Position numbers and translations under genes: made by a program. The notes under the pieces are model-generated. The model did not search any database, was not told the DNA's origin, and saw only the letters and a list, made by a program, of their open reading frames with translations. A stretch of DNA of 5,317 nucleotides. It comes from JAGVPT01 sp964384415. Its GTDB lineage: Bacteria; Bacteroidota; Ignavibacteria; UBA10030; UBA8401. The stretch covers positions 1-5,317 of the forward strand of contig CAYLMV010000195.1 in assembly GCA_964384415.1 (NCBI GenBank). The letters are read 5' to 3'. This document shows, piece by piece, positions 1 through 5,317 of this stretch (the stretch's first letter is position 1; every line of letters starts with the position of its first letter).

Positions 1-1027
1 TCTGGGCATTGTGGCTCCCGACCTGGGTGATCTTCATTCCGTTGGGCGATTGATGGTATGTGTGGATGAGAATATCCTTAATTTCGTTGAACCCCCCCGT
101 CAGCCTGTTGTAGATTGGAAAACTCTGGCCGTCGTCCCAGGCAAAGGTCGGTACGCCGTGAATCAGGGCTTGATCCACCACCGTGGCGTAGGCGCACATC
201 CGTGAATTATAATCGCAGCTGTCGATGTAACCGAATTCACCGAGAATGACCGGAATGTTTGTCCGGTTTGACCAGGCCGCGACCTGATCGAATCTTGCCT
301 TGGTTGCGTTGATGTCGGCAGCGCTGCCGTACGTTCCGGTGCCGACGAGACCGAAAGGATATGGATCGTAGGAATGGTAATATCCGATTAGGTACTTGTC
401 CGAAGAATCGGGGATGGCGGCGATGACGAGCTGTTCCGAATTTGACCACATGTAGCCCGAGAATGAAACAATGCGGGTCGGGTTAGTCCTTCGGACTATT
501 TTCAGCACCTGCACGTTGAGCGTATCTACATTGCCCTTCAACATCGGGTCAGGTTCATTGATGATTTCAAAGACGAGGCTGTCCGATTTGTTCCTGAATC
601 GCGAGGCAATCTGGCTCCAGATGCTGTCGAAGCGTGCAACATTTGCTCCAGTGAACGAGTTCTTTATCCAGCTCTCATGGTGTGCATTGATAATGATAAA
701 CAGGCCGCGCCGGAGTCCCCAATCAACGACCTGTTCGACTCTGGTCATCCATGCGCTGTCGATTGCGTAGGGGGGCGTCGTCGATGTATGACCGTCCCAC
801 GTAATCGGTAATCGGACCGCTGTGAAGCCGGCGTTCTTGTAATCATCGAAGGCATGCTCCTGCAGAGGAGGATTTCCCCACCCTCCCTCCGTCGGCGGCT
901 CCATCGTGTTTCCGATATTAATACCCCTCGTCATCCCGGCGGCTGCATCATGAGGGGAGAGTTGGGCTTGCACCCGGAGAGCGCCCCAAAGAAGCAAAAA
1001 TGCCGTAATGCCAATATGCCTTTTCAA
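1..1027 (-). CDS. Secreted glycoside hydrolase family 5 (cellulase-type), C-terminus cut by window edge
   Basis: The 342 visible residues form an exported GH5 (clan GH-A, TIM-barrel) retaining glycosidase, probably acting on a beta-glucan or related plant polysaccharide; the exact substrate cannot be read from sequence. Residues 1-21 are a signal peptide (KR, then ITAFLLLWGAL, ending VQA before Q22). The catalytic domain spans about 32-324. Family landmarks are R72 in AVRLPITW, H116-H117 in IINAHHESW, acid/base E158 in FEIINEP, H218 and Y220 in YYHSY, nucleophile E264 in VILGEFG, and W297 in FAWDDG. C271 and C278 could form a disulfide just after the nucleophile. The start is TTG at 1027: a TGAGG site (1033-1037) lies 5 nt upstream and the signal peptide begins there. 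The nearby ATG at 1038 is in another frame and stops after four codons. The frame stays open to base 1, so any linker, binding module or type IX sorting tail lies outside the window. The family call is firm; the subfamily is not assigned. Confidence 0.93.
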   Translation of the reverse strand, partial: MKRHIGITAFLLLWGALRVQAQLSPHDAAAGMTRGINIGNTMEPPTEGGWGNPPLQEHAFDDYKNAGFTAVRLPITWDGHTSTTPPYAIDSAWMTRVEQVVDWGLRRGLFIIINAHHESWIKNSFTGANVARFDSIWSQIASRFRNKSDSLVFEIINEPDPMLKGNVDTLNVQVLKIVRRTNPTRIVSFSGYMWSNSEQLVIAAIPDSSDKYLIGYYHSYDPYPFGLVGTGTYGSAADINATKARFDQVAAWSNRTNIPVILGEFGYIDSCDYNSRMCAYATVVDQALIHGVPTFAWDDGQSFPIYNRLTGGFNEIKDILIHTYHQSPNGMKITQVGSHNAQ

Positions 1028-1032
1028 ATGAA

Positions 1033-1037
1033 CCTCA
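1033..1037 (-). promoter_or_regulatory. Ribosome binding site that decides the TTG start of the GH5 gene
   Basis: The minus strand reads TGAGG, then 5 nt, then TTG. No in-frame ATG precedes the signal peptide: the next in-frame ATG is residue 32, already inside the mature protein. Going upstream, the frame remains open until a TAG near 1165 without an ATG that I could find. Confidence 0.7.
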
Positions 1038-1131
1038 TGGTTCTTAGTGATGGAGTTCTGACTTGTAAGCGGCGGCCGAAGCTGGGGGATTGCTTCAGAC
1101 TGACGAATATTCCAGCTGTTGGTTCCATGTC

Positions 1132-1222
1132 GTTCGCTGCGCTGACATTCGTTGATACTCTTCTAAACTCGCGGATCGTTGAGCTTGAAATCGTCGCCCG
1201 CAGGTTCCAGCTTGTCCCGACG
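1132..1222. repeat. Diverged intergenic repeat, copy A (91 bp)
   Basis: This copy lies in the 250-bp gap between the end of the methyltransferase-like gene and the start of the GH5 gene. It matches copy B at 2716-2801 in the same orientation. The right part (1187-1222) matches 32 of 37 alignment columns, including GAAATCGTCG and GCAGGTTCCAGC. The left part (1132-1160) matches 22 of 29. The middle differs in sequence and in length (26 nt here, 20 nt in copy B). Minus-strand reading frames through it are broken by stops, so it does not look like an intact gene here. Its nature is unknown; a dispersed genomic repeat, a transcribed leader element or a decayed gene fragment are all possible. The rest of the gap (1028-1131, 1223-1277) shows nothing beyond the GH5 ribosome binding site. 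Confidence 0.65.
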
Positions 1223-1277
1223 TTTTATGCCGGGATCAATCCCAATCGGATCCTGCCAAGGTGATGCGCGGCATCGT

Positions 1278-1949
1278 TCAGCTCATCGGTCTTCTTGGTA
1301 ACAACATAGGTGTTCTGGATTTGTAATTCAAATACGACGGCCCAAATCGAAACTCCAGCTCTCGTTCTTCATACTCCTTCAAAAAATAGAGCAGCGCCGG
1401 GGTAAACAGGACAAGGACCCAAAGCACAAATGGCACAGACTGAAACCAGATTCCCAACGACAATAAGAAAGCCAGACCTGCAAGCACCATAGGATTACGC
1501 GTCCAGGCGTAAAGCCAATCTACCGCCAATTTTCTGCTCAGCGCAATCGCGAAGGGTGCGCCGAATCCTTTGATGGCGAGGTTTGCAACCACCACCAGGA
1601 AAGCTCCTCCGGTTATCACGACTAACGGGAAACCGATTTCAGTTGGCACAGGGAGCGCCCAGCCGGATCTGTCTTGAGAGGTAATGACCGCTCTTATCAT
1701 GGGCACGCCAAAACTGATCCCCAGAGCATAATGAACAAACGTTGTTATCCATGTGACGCTGCTCGTTGAATGGTTCCGGTCCAGCATTTTTCGCCCGAAC
1801 CAGACAAAGGGGAATGTTAGCAATGTTCCCCCCACAATGATAAACAGATTCATGAGGCTTGAAAGTTGAGCATTTAACGTCCATCCCCAGAGCAAAAAGA
1901 TAAACGCCAAAAGGACAATCCTAAAGATTAGCTCAACGGCATGTTTCAT
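1278..1949 (-). CDS. Integral-membrane methyltransferase-like protein (isoprenylcysteine carboxyl / phospholipid methyltransferase family)
   Basis: The protein has 223 residues and is very hydrophobic, with likely membrane segments near 6-24, 32-52, 70-88 and 106-128 and a helical hairpin at about 155-190. The C-terminal part matches the SAM-binding core of the ICMT/PEMT fold: W149-T-R-N-P153 before the hairpin, then an acidic stretch K191-EYEERELE, then FGPSYLNYKSRTP (202-214), equivalent to the family's E-x-x-L-x-x-x-FG-x-x-Y-x-x-Y signature. Such proteins methylate membrane-embedded lipids or prenylated groups with S-adenosylmethionine; many bacterial members have no known substrate, so none is given here. 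The start is ATG at 1949 because AGGAGG (1955-1960) sits exactly 5 nt upstream. A longer reading from ATG 1979 would add ten residues (MHPQQPQEAA) that encode this ribosome binding site. The gene is complete, with stop TGA at 1278-1280. Confidence 0.85.
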   Translation of the reverse strand: MKHAVELIFRIVLLAFIFLLWGWTLNAQLSSLMNLFIIVGGTLLTFPFVWFGRKMLDRNHSTSSVTWITTFVHYALGISFGVPMIRAVITSQDRSGWALPVPTEIGFPLVVITGGAFLVVVANLAIKGFGAPFAIALSRKLAVDWLYAWTRNPMVLAGLAFLLSLGIWFQSVPFVLWVLVLFTPALLYFLKEYEERELEFRFGPSYLNYKSRTPMLLPRRPMS

Positions 1950-1954
1950 GGCGG

Positions 1955-1960
1955 CCTCCT
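1955..1960 (-). promoter_or_regulatory. Strong ribosome binding site setting the start at 1949
   Basis: The minus strand reads AGGAGG, a near-perfect Shine-Dalgarno match, 5 nt before ATG 1949. It lies inside the longer frame that begins at 1979, which argues for the shorter protein. Confidence 0.8.
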
Positions 1961-1970
1961 GCGGTTGTTG

Positions 1971-1982
1971 CGGGTGCACCCG
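1971..1982. repeat. Perfect 12-bp palindrome CGGGTGCACCCG
   Basis: The sequence is identical on both strands and sits 21 nt upstream of the methyltransferase-like start codon, a position where an operator could lie. A 12-bp perfect palindrome is expected about once by chance in a window of this length, so function is not supported beyond position. Confidence 0.3.
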
Positions 1983-2061
1983 GTGAGTACTAAAGTGAGC
2001 GGCATAACTTCATAATGGGATATTCCGGCGGTAAAATGACCCGGACTCACGACAAAGAAGA

Positions 2062-2077
2062 GCGGAGTCCATTCCGC
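2062..2077 (-). terminator. Weak terminator-like hairpin after the VOC gene
   Basis: On the minus strand the arms GCGGA and TCCGC enclose a six-base loop and are followed by the pyrimidine-rich TCTTCTTTG. The stem has only 5 bp and the T-tract is interrupted, so this is at best a weak intrinsic terminator, about 95 nt past the VOC stop. A second 5-bp hairpin (ATCGC/GCGAT, 2087-2102) lies between it and that stop. The rest of the 1950-2170 gap holds no gene or clear promoter that I can see. Confidence 0.25.
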
Positions 2078-2170
2078 GTCTGATATATCGCCGGCCCGCG
2101 ATCTCCGTTACCTTGTCTGCCGCGCGGATTCGTTGCGGAAAGCGCCTGGTTACATCACGTGCCAGGAGCC

Positions 2171-2620
2171 TTATTCTTTGGCATCGGAATATTCTGTGTC
2201 TTCCGGTACATTGGTGATGCTCTCAAAGAAAAGCTTGTATCCATCCGGATCGGACATACCCGTAACCCACATGCCATTTCCGACGAATGGTTTCTTTGCC
2301 TCAACTCCCCTCGATGTCACTTCGCGGTAAACTTTCAATGCATCCTTGCATTGAAAGTTGATCGACACGCCCTCACCAACTTTTCCTTTTGGAACCCATG
2401 AATCGTGACCTTCCTTCCGGAATTCCTGCAGCATCAGAGCTGCACTTCCAAGTTGAAGCCAGCACCAACGCAGCTTCCCCTCATCTATCCATTGTTTGGC
2501 TACTTTGAATCCAACTCCGTTCACATAAAAATGGAGCGATTCCTCCATATCCGAAACGGCGAGCATCGGAATTGTTTGAGTTACATTCGATTCTTCTTCT
2601 TGATAGCTCACTTCTTGCAT
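2171..2620 (-). CDS. VOC-superfamily protein (glyoxalase / bleomycin-resistance / dioxygenase fold)
   Basis: This is a complete 149-residue protein with the two beta-alpha-beta-beta-beta modules of the vicinal oxygen chelate fold. Module one runs from about I17 (IPMLAVSDMEESLHFYVNG) to E66. Module two runs from about G84 (GVSINFQCKDALKVYREV) to the final strand GYKLFFES (127-134). The FY at 31-32 followed by GVGF, and the DPDGY at 124-128 before that last strand, are typical of bleomycin-resistance/glyoxalase-like members. E133 is in the usual place for the last metal ligand, but the expected His or Gln in strand one and the His opening module two appear to be M19 and S86 or neighbours. Metal-dependent catalysis is therefore doubtful, and a binding or resistance role is as likely. 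The start is uncertain: ATG 2620 is the first possible start after an in-frame stop but lacks a clear ribosome binding site; GTG 2611 is an alternative. Substrate unknown. Confidence 0.85.
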   Translation of the reverse strand: MQEVSYQEEESNVTQTIPMLAVSDMEESLHFYVNGVGFKVAKQWIDEGKLRWCWLQLGSAALMLQEFRKEGHDSWVPKGKVGEGVSINFQCKDALKVYREVTSRGVEAKKPFVGNGMWVTGMSDPDGYKLFFESITNVPEDTEYSDAKE

Positions 2621-2654
2621 CCCAGAGATGTTGGTGTGGCGCCTGACGGACCCG

Positions 2655-2683
2655 ACGTGCCATCAAAATGCAACGGGGCACGT
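2655..2683. repeat. Inverted repeat ACGTGCC / GGCACGT, 15-nt spacer
   Basis: Two perfect 7-base arms (2655-2661 and 2677-2683) flank a 15-nt spacer, 35 to 63 nt upstream of the VOC start. This could be a divided operator or a small leader hairpin. The spacing is longer than a usual regulator half-site arrangement, so a chance match is possible. Confidence 0.3.
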
Positions 2684-2715
2684 ACGCTGCTGCGGCAGAC
2701 AGCTTCTGCTTTCCA

Positions 2716-2801
2716 GTTCATTGCGCGGACTTTCATTGATGCTGTCTGCGATTTGCCGCGCACCGAAATCGTCGACTGCAGGTTCCAGCCAGTCCCGAAC
2801 G
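2716..2801. repeat. Diverged intergenic repeat, copy B (86 bp)
   Basis: This is the partner of copy A (1132-1222), in the same orientation, in the 270-bp gap between the VWA gene stop and the VOC start. It shares GAAATCGTCG and GCAGGTTCCAGC on the plus strand, plus TGCGC, GAC, TTC and TTGAT blocks in the left part. Its middle contains CGATTT and AAATCG arms (23 nt end to end), which are not conserved in copy A. Open frames cross it on both strands, but none has family features I recognise. Apart from this repeat and the 2655-2683 inverted repeat, the gap shows no convincing terminator for the VWA gene. Confidence 0.65.
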
Positions 2802-2890
2802 AATTCTCCAGAGGAGTCATTCGCATCTTGGGGATCCCGCTTTTCGCAGCCGGAAGCAACTGGCTTAGCGCTCAGGCGGTGCGGCAAAAA

Positions 2891-4972
2891 TCATTTGAGC
2901 AAAGTCATGGTGCCAACCAAAATCGTATTCTGCAAATCTACTCCGTAGAAATATATTCCACTCGAAAGCGGCATGCCGATCTCATTATGGCCGTCCCAGA
3001 CAACGTTATAAATCCCATTTCCCCGAATCTGGAGATGCAGTGTCCTCACAAGCTGACCAAGAAGATTATAGATCCGGACATCAATCATGCCATTGAAATT
3101 CGTATTGACCCTCAATTGGATTGTTGTCGAGGGATTGAACGGGTTGGGATAATTTCCTAAGAGTTGAAATGCCGCCGGCTTCAGATTTTCAGCCGGCTTG
3201 TTGCTCTTTACTTCGGTCGAGAGGGAGCCTGTAAAGCTGGTGAACACCGTGACGATTCCGTATGCCTGGCTGAGAGCCACAATTTGATTCTTCAGTGAAC
3301 CGGCTTCCTCGGAGGTGGACGACAGGCCGTAGTAGTGAATGAGCAGAGATTCAATCTTTCGTTTGGCCCACACCTTCGTCAGGAACTGATAATCAGAAAC
3401 AGAAGTATCGCTCAGTTGAACATTATAGTTGTACGTCACAGGGCGGCCAAACGCCGTTCCGGTCAATGTAATCTGAACGGGTTGACCCTGGCTGTACCGG
3501 CCGGCCACGATCATTTGATTGCCCTTGTAAAGGTTCGGAAGCGAATCGGGAAATACCTGCGTCACAACAGAGGGACTGAACGCGATATGGCTGTTGAGCA
3601 GAACAGGATTTCGTATTGTCAGATAGAAACTTGTGATAGTGGAATACAAGTCATCATTCCCCAGAAATGCTGCAAATCCCTTGTTATTCAAAGAGAGGAG
3701 CGTCAGTAATTGCCGGTTGACGTCGGATCCTATTCCAAAACTAAAGAGAAAGATCTGCTTTTCACTTGCCACAATAAGATTGTCAACGTATTGAACCAGC
3801 TGAGGGATATCTGTGATGTCGGCAGTAGGCTGACCGTCGGTAAGAAAAATAATGATATTGGCGGTGCTGTCATTGGCGGACGTGAACTGAGGAACAGCCG
3901 TACCAAATGCGCCCGAGATGCTTGTGTTGTTTCGTGCATAAAGGGAATTTATGTACAGCAACGCAGAATCACGTGTTTGCGCCGTATACGGAACATGGTA
4001 GGGACGAAAGCACGTGATGACGTCATCAAAATCGATGAGATTGAACTTATCTCCTTCATTTAGATTTTGGACGACAAAGGTTGCAGCGCTTTTTGCCTGA
4101 TCCATTTTCGTGCCCGACATACTGCCGGAACGATCGATGATCAGCGTGAACACCTTCGAAATTGTTGCTGTGGTCGAACCGGGATCCGGCTCGGCAATAA
4201 AAGTCAGGAATCCATTGCCCAGAGAATCCGGCACCAAAGGAGCGGCTACTTTGGAGCTATAGGCAAAAAGTCCGAGCTGGTTGGAACTTAACGAGTATTG
4301 AATCGAATAGTTCTGTGAACCGGGAAGTTCATGGAGTACAATTTGAATCCTTGCGCTGTCTCCGTAATTGTTCTGAGATGCAACCGCTACATTACTCTTG
4401 ACGCGAATGCTGTCGATGTTCCGCTGCGATGTTAAGTTGAAATCGAATCTCTGGACCCCGATGGCGCTTGATTGGATCAAATGGTAGTCGCTGGGGTAAA
4501 CGTAGCTGACGGTTCCGAATGAATATGGGAGGAATTCGACATACGTCAGCTCGACGGCAAGCGTTGAGCCGGTTTGGATTTTCTGCGGAATCGAGAAATA
4601 GAGGGGCGTACTTCCGAGAAACGAGAGGAGATTCGGAGAGATAGAGCCGCCGCTTCCAGGCAGCGTTGTATCTTGTTTTGCTCCCGCGACTGAAGCGGTA
4701 TCCCATTTCTCGCCGGTTTTCCAGCGAAGCTGGATTGCGCTTGATTGTTCAGAAAGGGGAAAAGCATACTTTACAGCTGCTGCTGAACCAGTGTTGGTAA
4801 AGAACTGAGTGGTGGTCGTTTTGGAGATTTGCCCGATCACCGAAACGTTGACAATCGAGGAATCCAACCGGAAGTAGATGGCGTTGCTTGCGTCAACAAC
4901 AGCTACACCGTTTGCGAAGCCTGAAGACAAAGGAATGAGGAACATAATTATTGAGAAGAGTAGTCTTTTCAT
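2891..4972 (-). CDS. Secreted VIT + von Willebrand A domain protein with C-terminal type IX sorting domain
   Basis: The 693-residue protein is complete. Residues 1-20 are a signal peptide (MKRLLFSIIMF, cut after GFA). A VIT (vault/inter-alpha-trypsin) domain follows at about 25-165, with ISKTTTTQFFTNTG and YAFPLSE as hallmarks. The VWA domain covers about 273-450: V274-FTLIIDRSGSMSG carries the MIDAS D280-x-S282-x-S284, T350 is the likely third ligand, and FLTDG supplies D379, so metal-dependent ligand binding looks intact. WAKRKIESLL (535-544) and YGIVTVFTSF (571-580) match the conserved post-VWA part of inter-alpha-trypsin-heavy-chain-like bacterial proteins. Residues about 604-693 form a type IX (Por) sorting domain: NYPNPFNPSTTI, IYNLLGQLVRTL, then SSGIYFYGV. 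The protein is therefore expected to cross the outer membrane and be released or surface-anchored, perhaps as an adhesin. ATG 4972 is chosen over ATG 4999 because GGGAGG lies 5 nt upstream and the signal peptide then starts normally. Confidence 0.93.
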   Translation of the reverse strand: MKRLLFSIIMFLIPLSSGFANGVAVVDASNAIYFRLDSSIVNVSVIGQISKTTTTQFFTNTGSAAAVKYAFPLSEQSSAIQLRWKTGEKWDTASVAGAKQDTTLPGSGGSISPNLLSFLGSTPLYFSIPQKIQTGSTLAVELTYVEFLPYSFGTVSYVYPSDYHLIQSSAIGVQRFDFNLTSQRNIDSIRVKSNVAVASQNNYGDSARIQIVLHELPGSQNYSIQYSLSSNQLGLFAYSSKVAAPLVPDSLGNGFLTFIAEPDPGSTTATISKVFTLIIDRSGSMSGTKMDQAKSAATFVVQNLNEGDKFNLIDFDDVITCFRPYHVPYTAQTRDSALLYINSLYARNNTSISGAFGTAVPQFTSANDSTANIIIFLTDGQPTADITDIPQLVQYVDNLIVASEKQIFLFSFGIGSDVNRQLLTLLSLNNKGFAAFLGNDDLYSTITSFYLTIRNPVLLNSHIAFSPSVVTQVFPDSLPNLYKGNQMIVAGRYSQGQPVQITLTGTAFGRPVTYNYNVQLSDTSVSDYQFLTKVWAKRKIESLLIHYYGLSSTSEEAGSLKNQIVALSQAYGIVTVFTSFTGSLSTEVKSNKPAENLKPAAFQLLGNYPNPFNPSTTIQLRVNTNFNGMIDVRIYNLLGQLVRTLHLQIRGNGIYNVVWDGHNEIGMPLSSGIYFYGVDLQNTILVGTMTLLK

Positions 4973-4977
4973 CTTGA

Positions 4978-4983
4978 CCTCCC
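4978..4983 (-). promoter_or_regulatory. Ribosome binding site setting the VWA gene start at 4972
   Basis: The minus strand reads GGGAGG, 5 nt before ATG 4972. It lies within the nine extra codons of the longer frame from 4999, which argues against that longer start. Confidence 0.8.
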
Positions 4984-5031
4984 ATTGAAAAGAAATCATG
5001 ATATCGTGCCCCCTTTTGCACCAATTTCTGC

Positions 5032-5072
5032 ATCACATGAGCAACTGCTGACTAGCAGAGTTGCTCTGTGAT
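5032..5072 (-). promoter_or_regulatory. 41-nt hairpin in the VWA gene leader (17 base pairs)
   Basis: Three arms pair in succession: ATCACA with TGTGAT (6 bp), GAGCAA with TTGCTC (6 bp) and CTGCT with AGCAG (5 bp). The loop has four bases, with a one-base bulge on one side (5038) and a two-base bulge on the other (5059-5060). The hairpin ends 60 nt before the VWA start codon. No T-run follows on either strand, so it is not an intrinsic terminator. It could be an RNA leader structure affecting stability or translation, or an extended DNA operator. Confidence 0.6.
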
Positions 5073-5166
5073 AGGGAAGCTGCCAGACACGAAGCTTTCC
5101 GGCGCCGCACAATATTTTCTTTTTGCTCGTTAAGTTATGACTGGTATTACGTAAACTCTTTTGGAG

Positions 5167-5181
5167 TTCGTTGAGAACGAA
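5167..5181. repeat. Short inverted repeat TTCGTT-GAG-AACGAA
   Basis: Perfect 6-base arms surround a 3-base centre, between the promoter candidate and the large leader hairpin. The size suits a small operator or a minor hairpin; chance occurrence is possible. Confidence 0.3.
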
Positions 5182-5218
5182 GAAGAAGTGAAGAGAGGAC
5201 CCGCCCATTGAACCCCGG

Positions 5219-5260
5219 ATTATCTACAGCAAACGTACTGTTTTGCAAGATCGAATGCAA
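5219..5260 (-). promoter_or_regulatory. Candidate promoter for the VWA gene
   Basis: Two promoter styles overlap on the minus strand. A Bacteroidetes-type pair has TTG (5258-5260), a 20-nt spacer, then TACGTTTG (5230-5237), matching the TAnnTTTG -7 consensus. A sigma-70-type pair has TTGCAA (5243-5248), an 18-nt spacer, then GATAAT (5219-5224). Both would start transcription shortly downstream, near 5210-5225. The Bacteroidetes type fits the type IX sorting signal of the gene, but the motifs are short. Confidence 0.4.
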
Positions 5261-5295
5261 GGGACTGCTGGTTAGTGGGGCATTTTCAAAAAAAG

Positions 5296-5317
5296 GTCAT
5301 TGCGAGGAGCCCCGCTT
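5296..5317. repeat. Left end of a dispersed palindromic repeat, cut by window edge
   Basis: The sequence GTCATTGCGAGGAGCCCCGC matches the start of a short imperfect palindrome that I know as widespread in intergenic DNA of many environmental bacteria (GTCATTGCGAGGAGC..., then a mirrored ...GCAATC end). Only one arm is visible, so the assignment rests on recognition of that arm. The A-run at 5288-5294 next to it reads as seven Ts on the minus strand just after the repeat, so the repeat could act as a terminator stem for a minus-strand gene lying further right. Confidence 0.5.

Larger units (their letters stand above)
4973..5317 (-). other. Long non-coding stretch upstream of the VWA gene
   Basis: I find no convincing gene in these 345 bases. 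A 70-codon minus-strand frame at 4996-5208 has no ribosome binding site and no recognisable domain, and it overlaps a strong hairpin. The stretch instead holds a ribosome binding site, the hairpin at 5032-5072, a short inverted repeat at 5167-5181, a promoter candidate at 5219-5260 and a cut dispersed repeat at the edge. If that promoter is used, the transcript leader is roughly 240 nt. Confidence 0.6.

Noticed and set aside
1080..1117. AGCTGG/CCAGCT inverted repeat upstream of the GH5 gene
   Set aside because: Only 6-bp arms with a loop of more than 25 nt, easily expected by chance.
854..1264. A 136-codon plus-strand frame
   Set aside because: It is antisense to the GH5 signal peptide and catalytic start, then crosses repeat copy A. 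Its similarity to the plus-strand frame at 2405-3160 comes only from the shared nucleotide repeat.
1132..2801. Integron attC sites, a diversity-generating template/variable repeat pair, or transposon ends as the explanation of repeats A and B
   Set aside because: No matching GTTRRRY/RYYYAAC core pair was seen, differences are not confined to adenines, no reverse transcriptase, integrase or transposase is present, and the copies are direct rather than inverted.
2933..2940. A second TAnnTTTG-type motif (TAGATTTG on the minus strand) as a VOC promoter
   Set aside because: It lies inside the end of the VWA coding region and I found no TTG at the right distance upstream.
2405..3160. A 251-codon open frame on the plus strand
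   Set aside because: It runs antisense to the start of the VOC gene, repeat copy B and the sorting domain of the VWA gene. The minus-strand genes have clear domains, and this frame has no ribosome binding site and no recognisable fold.
4996..5208. A possible 70-residue minus-strand peptide upstream of the VWA gene
   Set aside because: No ribosome binding site, no domain, and it reads through the strong hairpin; leader DNA is the simpler reading.
1..5317. A gene cluster acting as one new system (defence, secretion or metabolic operon)
   Set aside because: The four genes are unrelated in family and separated by 221-270 bp; shared strand alone does not support a functional unit.

Overview
The window carries four genes, all on the minus strand, so the reading order runs from high to low coordinates. 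In transcription order they are a secreted VIT/von Willebrand A protein (2891-4972), a small VOC-fold protein (2171-2620), an integral-membrane methyltransferase-like protein of the isoprenylcysteine/phospholipid methyltransferase type (1278-1949), and a secreted glycoside hydrolase family 5 enzyme (1-1027) whose C-terminus runs off the left edge. The GH5 gene is easy to miss: its best start is a TTG codon and its stop lies outside the window.

The organism is probably a member of the Fibrobacteres-Chlorobi-Bacteroidetes group, such as an Ignavibacteria-like or related environmental lineage. The main evidence is the C-terminal type IX secretion (Por) sorting domain on the VWA protein, with a typical NYPNPFNPSTTI start and a final SSGIYFY segment. 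A candidate TAnnTTTG-type promoter upstream of that gene fits, but is weak evidence. Base composition is near even, and codon use gives no obvious sign that any one gene is foreign.

The gaps between genes are 270, 221 and 250 bp, too long for a tightly coupled operon. No shared pathway is evident. Two of the proteins (VWA and GH5) are exported, which points to cell-surface or extracellular work on polymers or adhesion, but linking them is inference. Three genes have strong starts: GGGAGG, AGGAGG and TGAGG ribosome binding sites, each exactly 5 nt from the start codon. The VOC gene has no clear ribosome binding site.

The non-coding parts hold the less ordinary signals. Two of the three gaps (1028-1277 and 2621-2890) contain diverged copies of one roughly 90-bp sequence in the same orientation, each upstream of a gene start. 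The leader of the VWA gene carries a 41-nt hairpin with 17 base pairs. The right edge cuts into what looks like a common dispersed palindromic repeat next to a seven-base A/T run. I see no CRISPR array, tRNA, rRNA, transposase or recognisable defence system, and no clear previously undescribed system. The repeat pair and the leader hairpin are the best leads.
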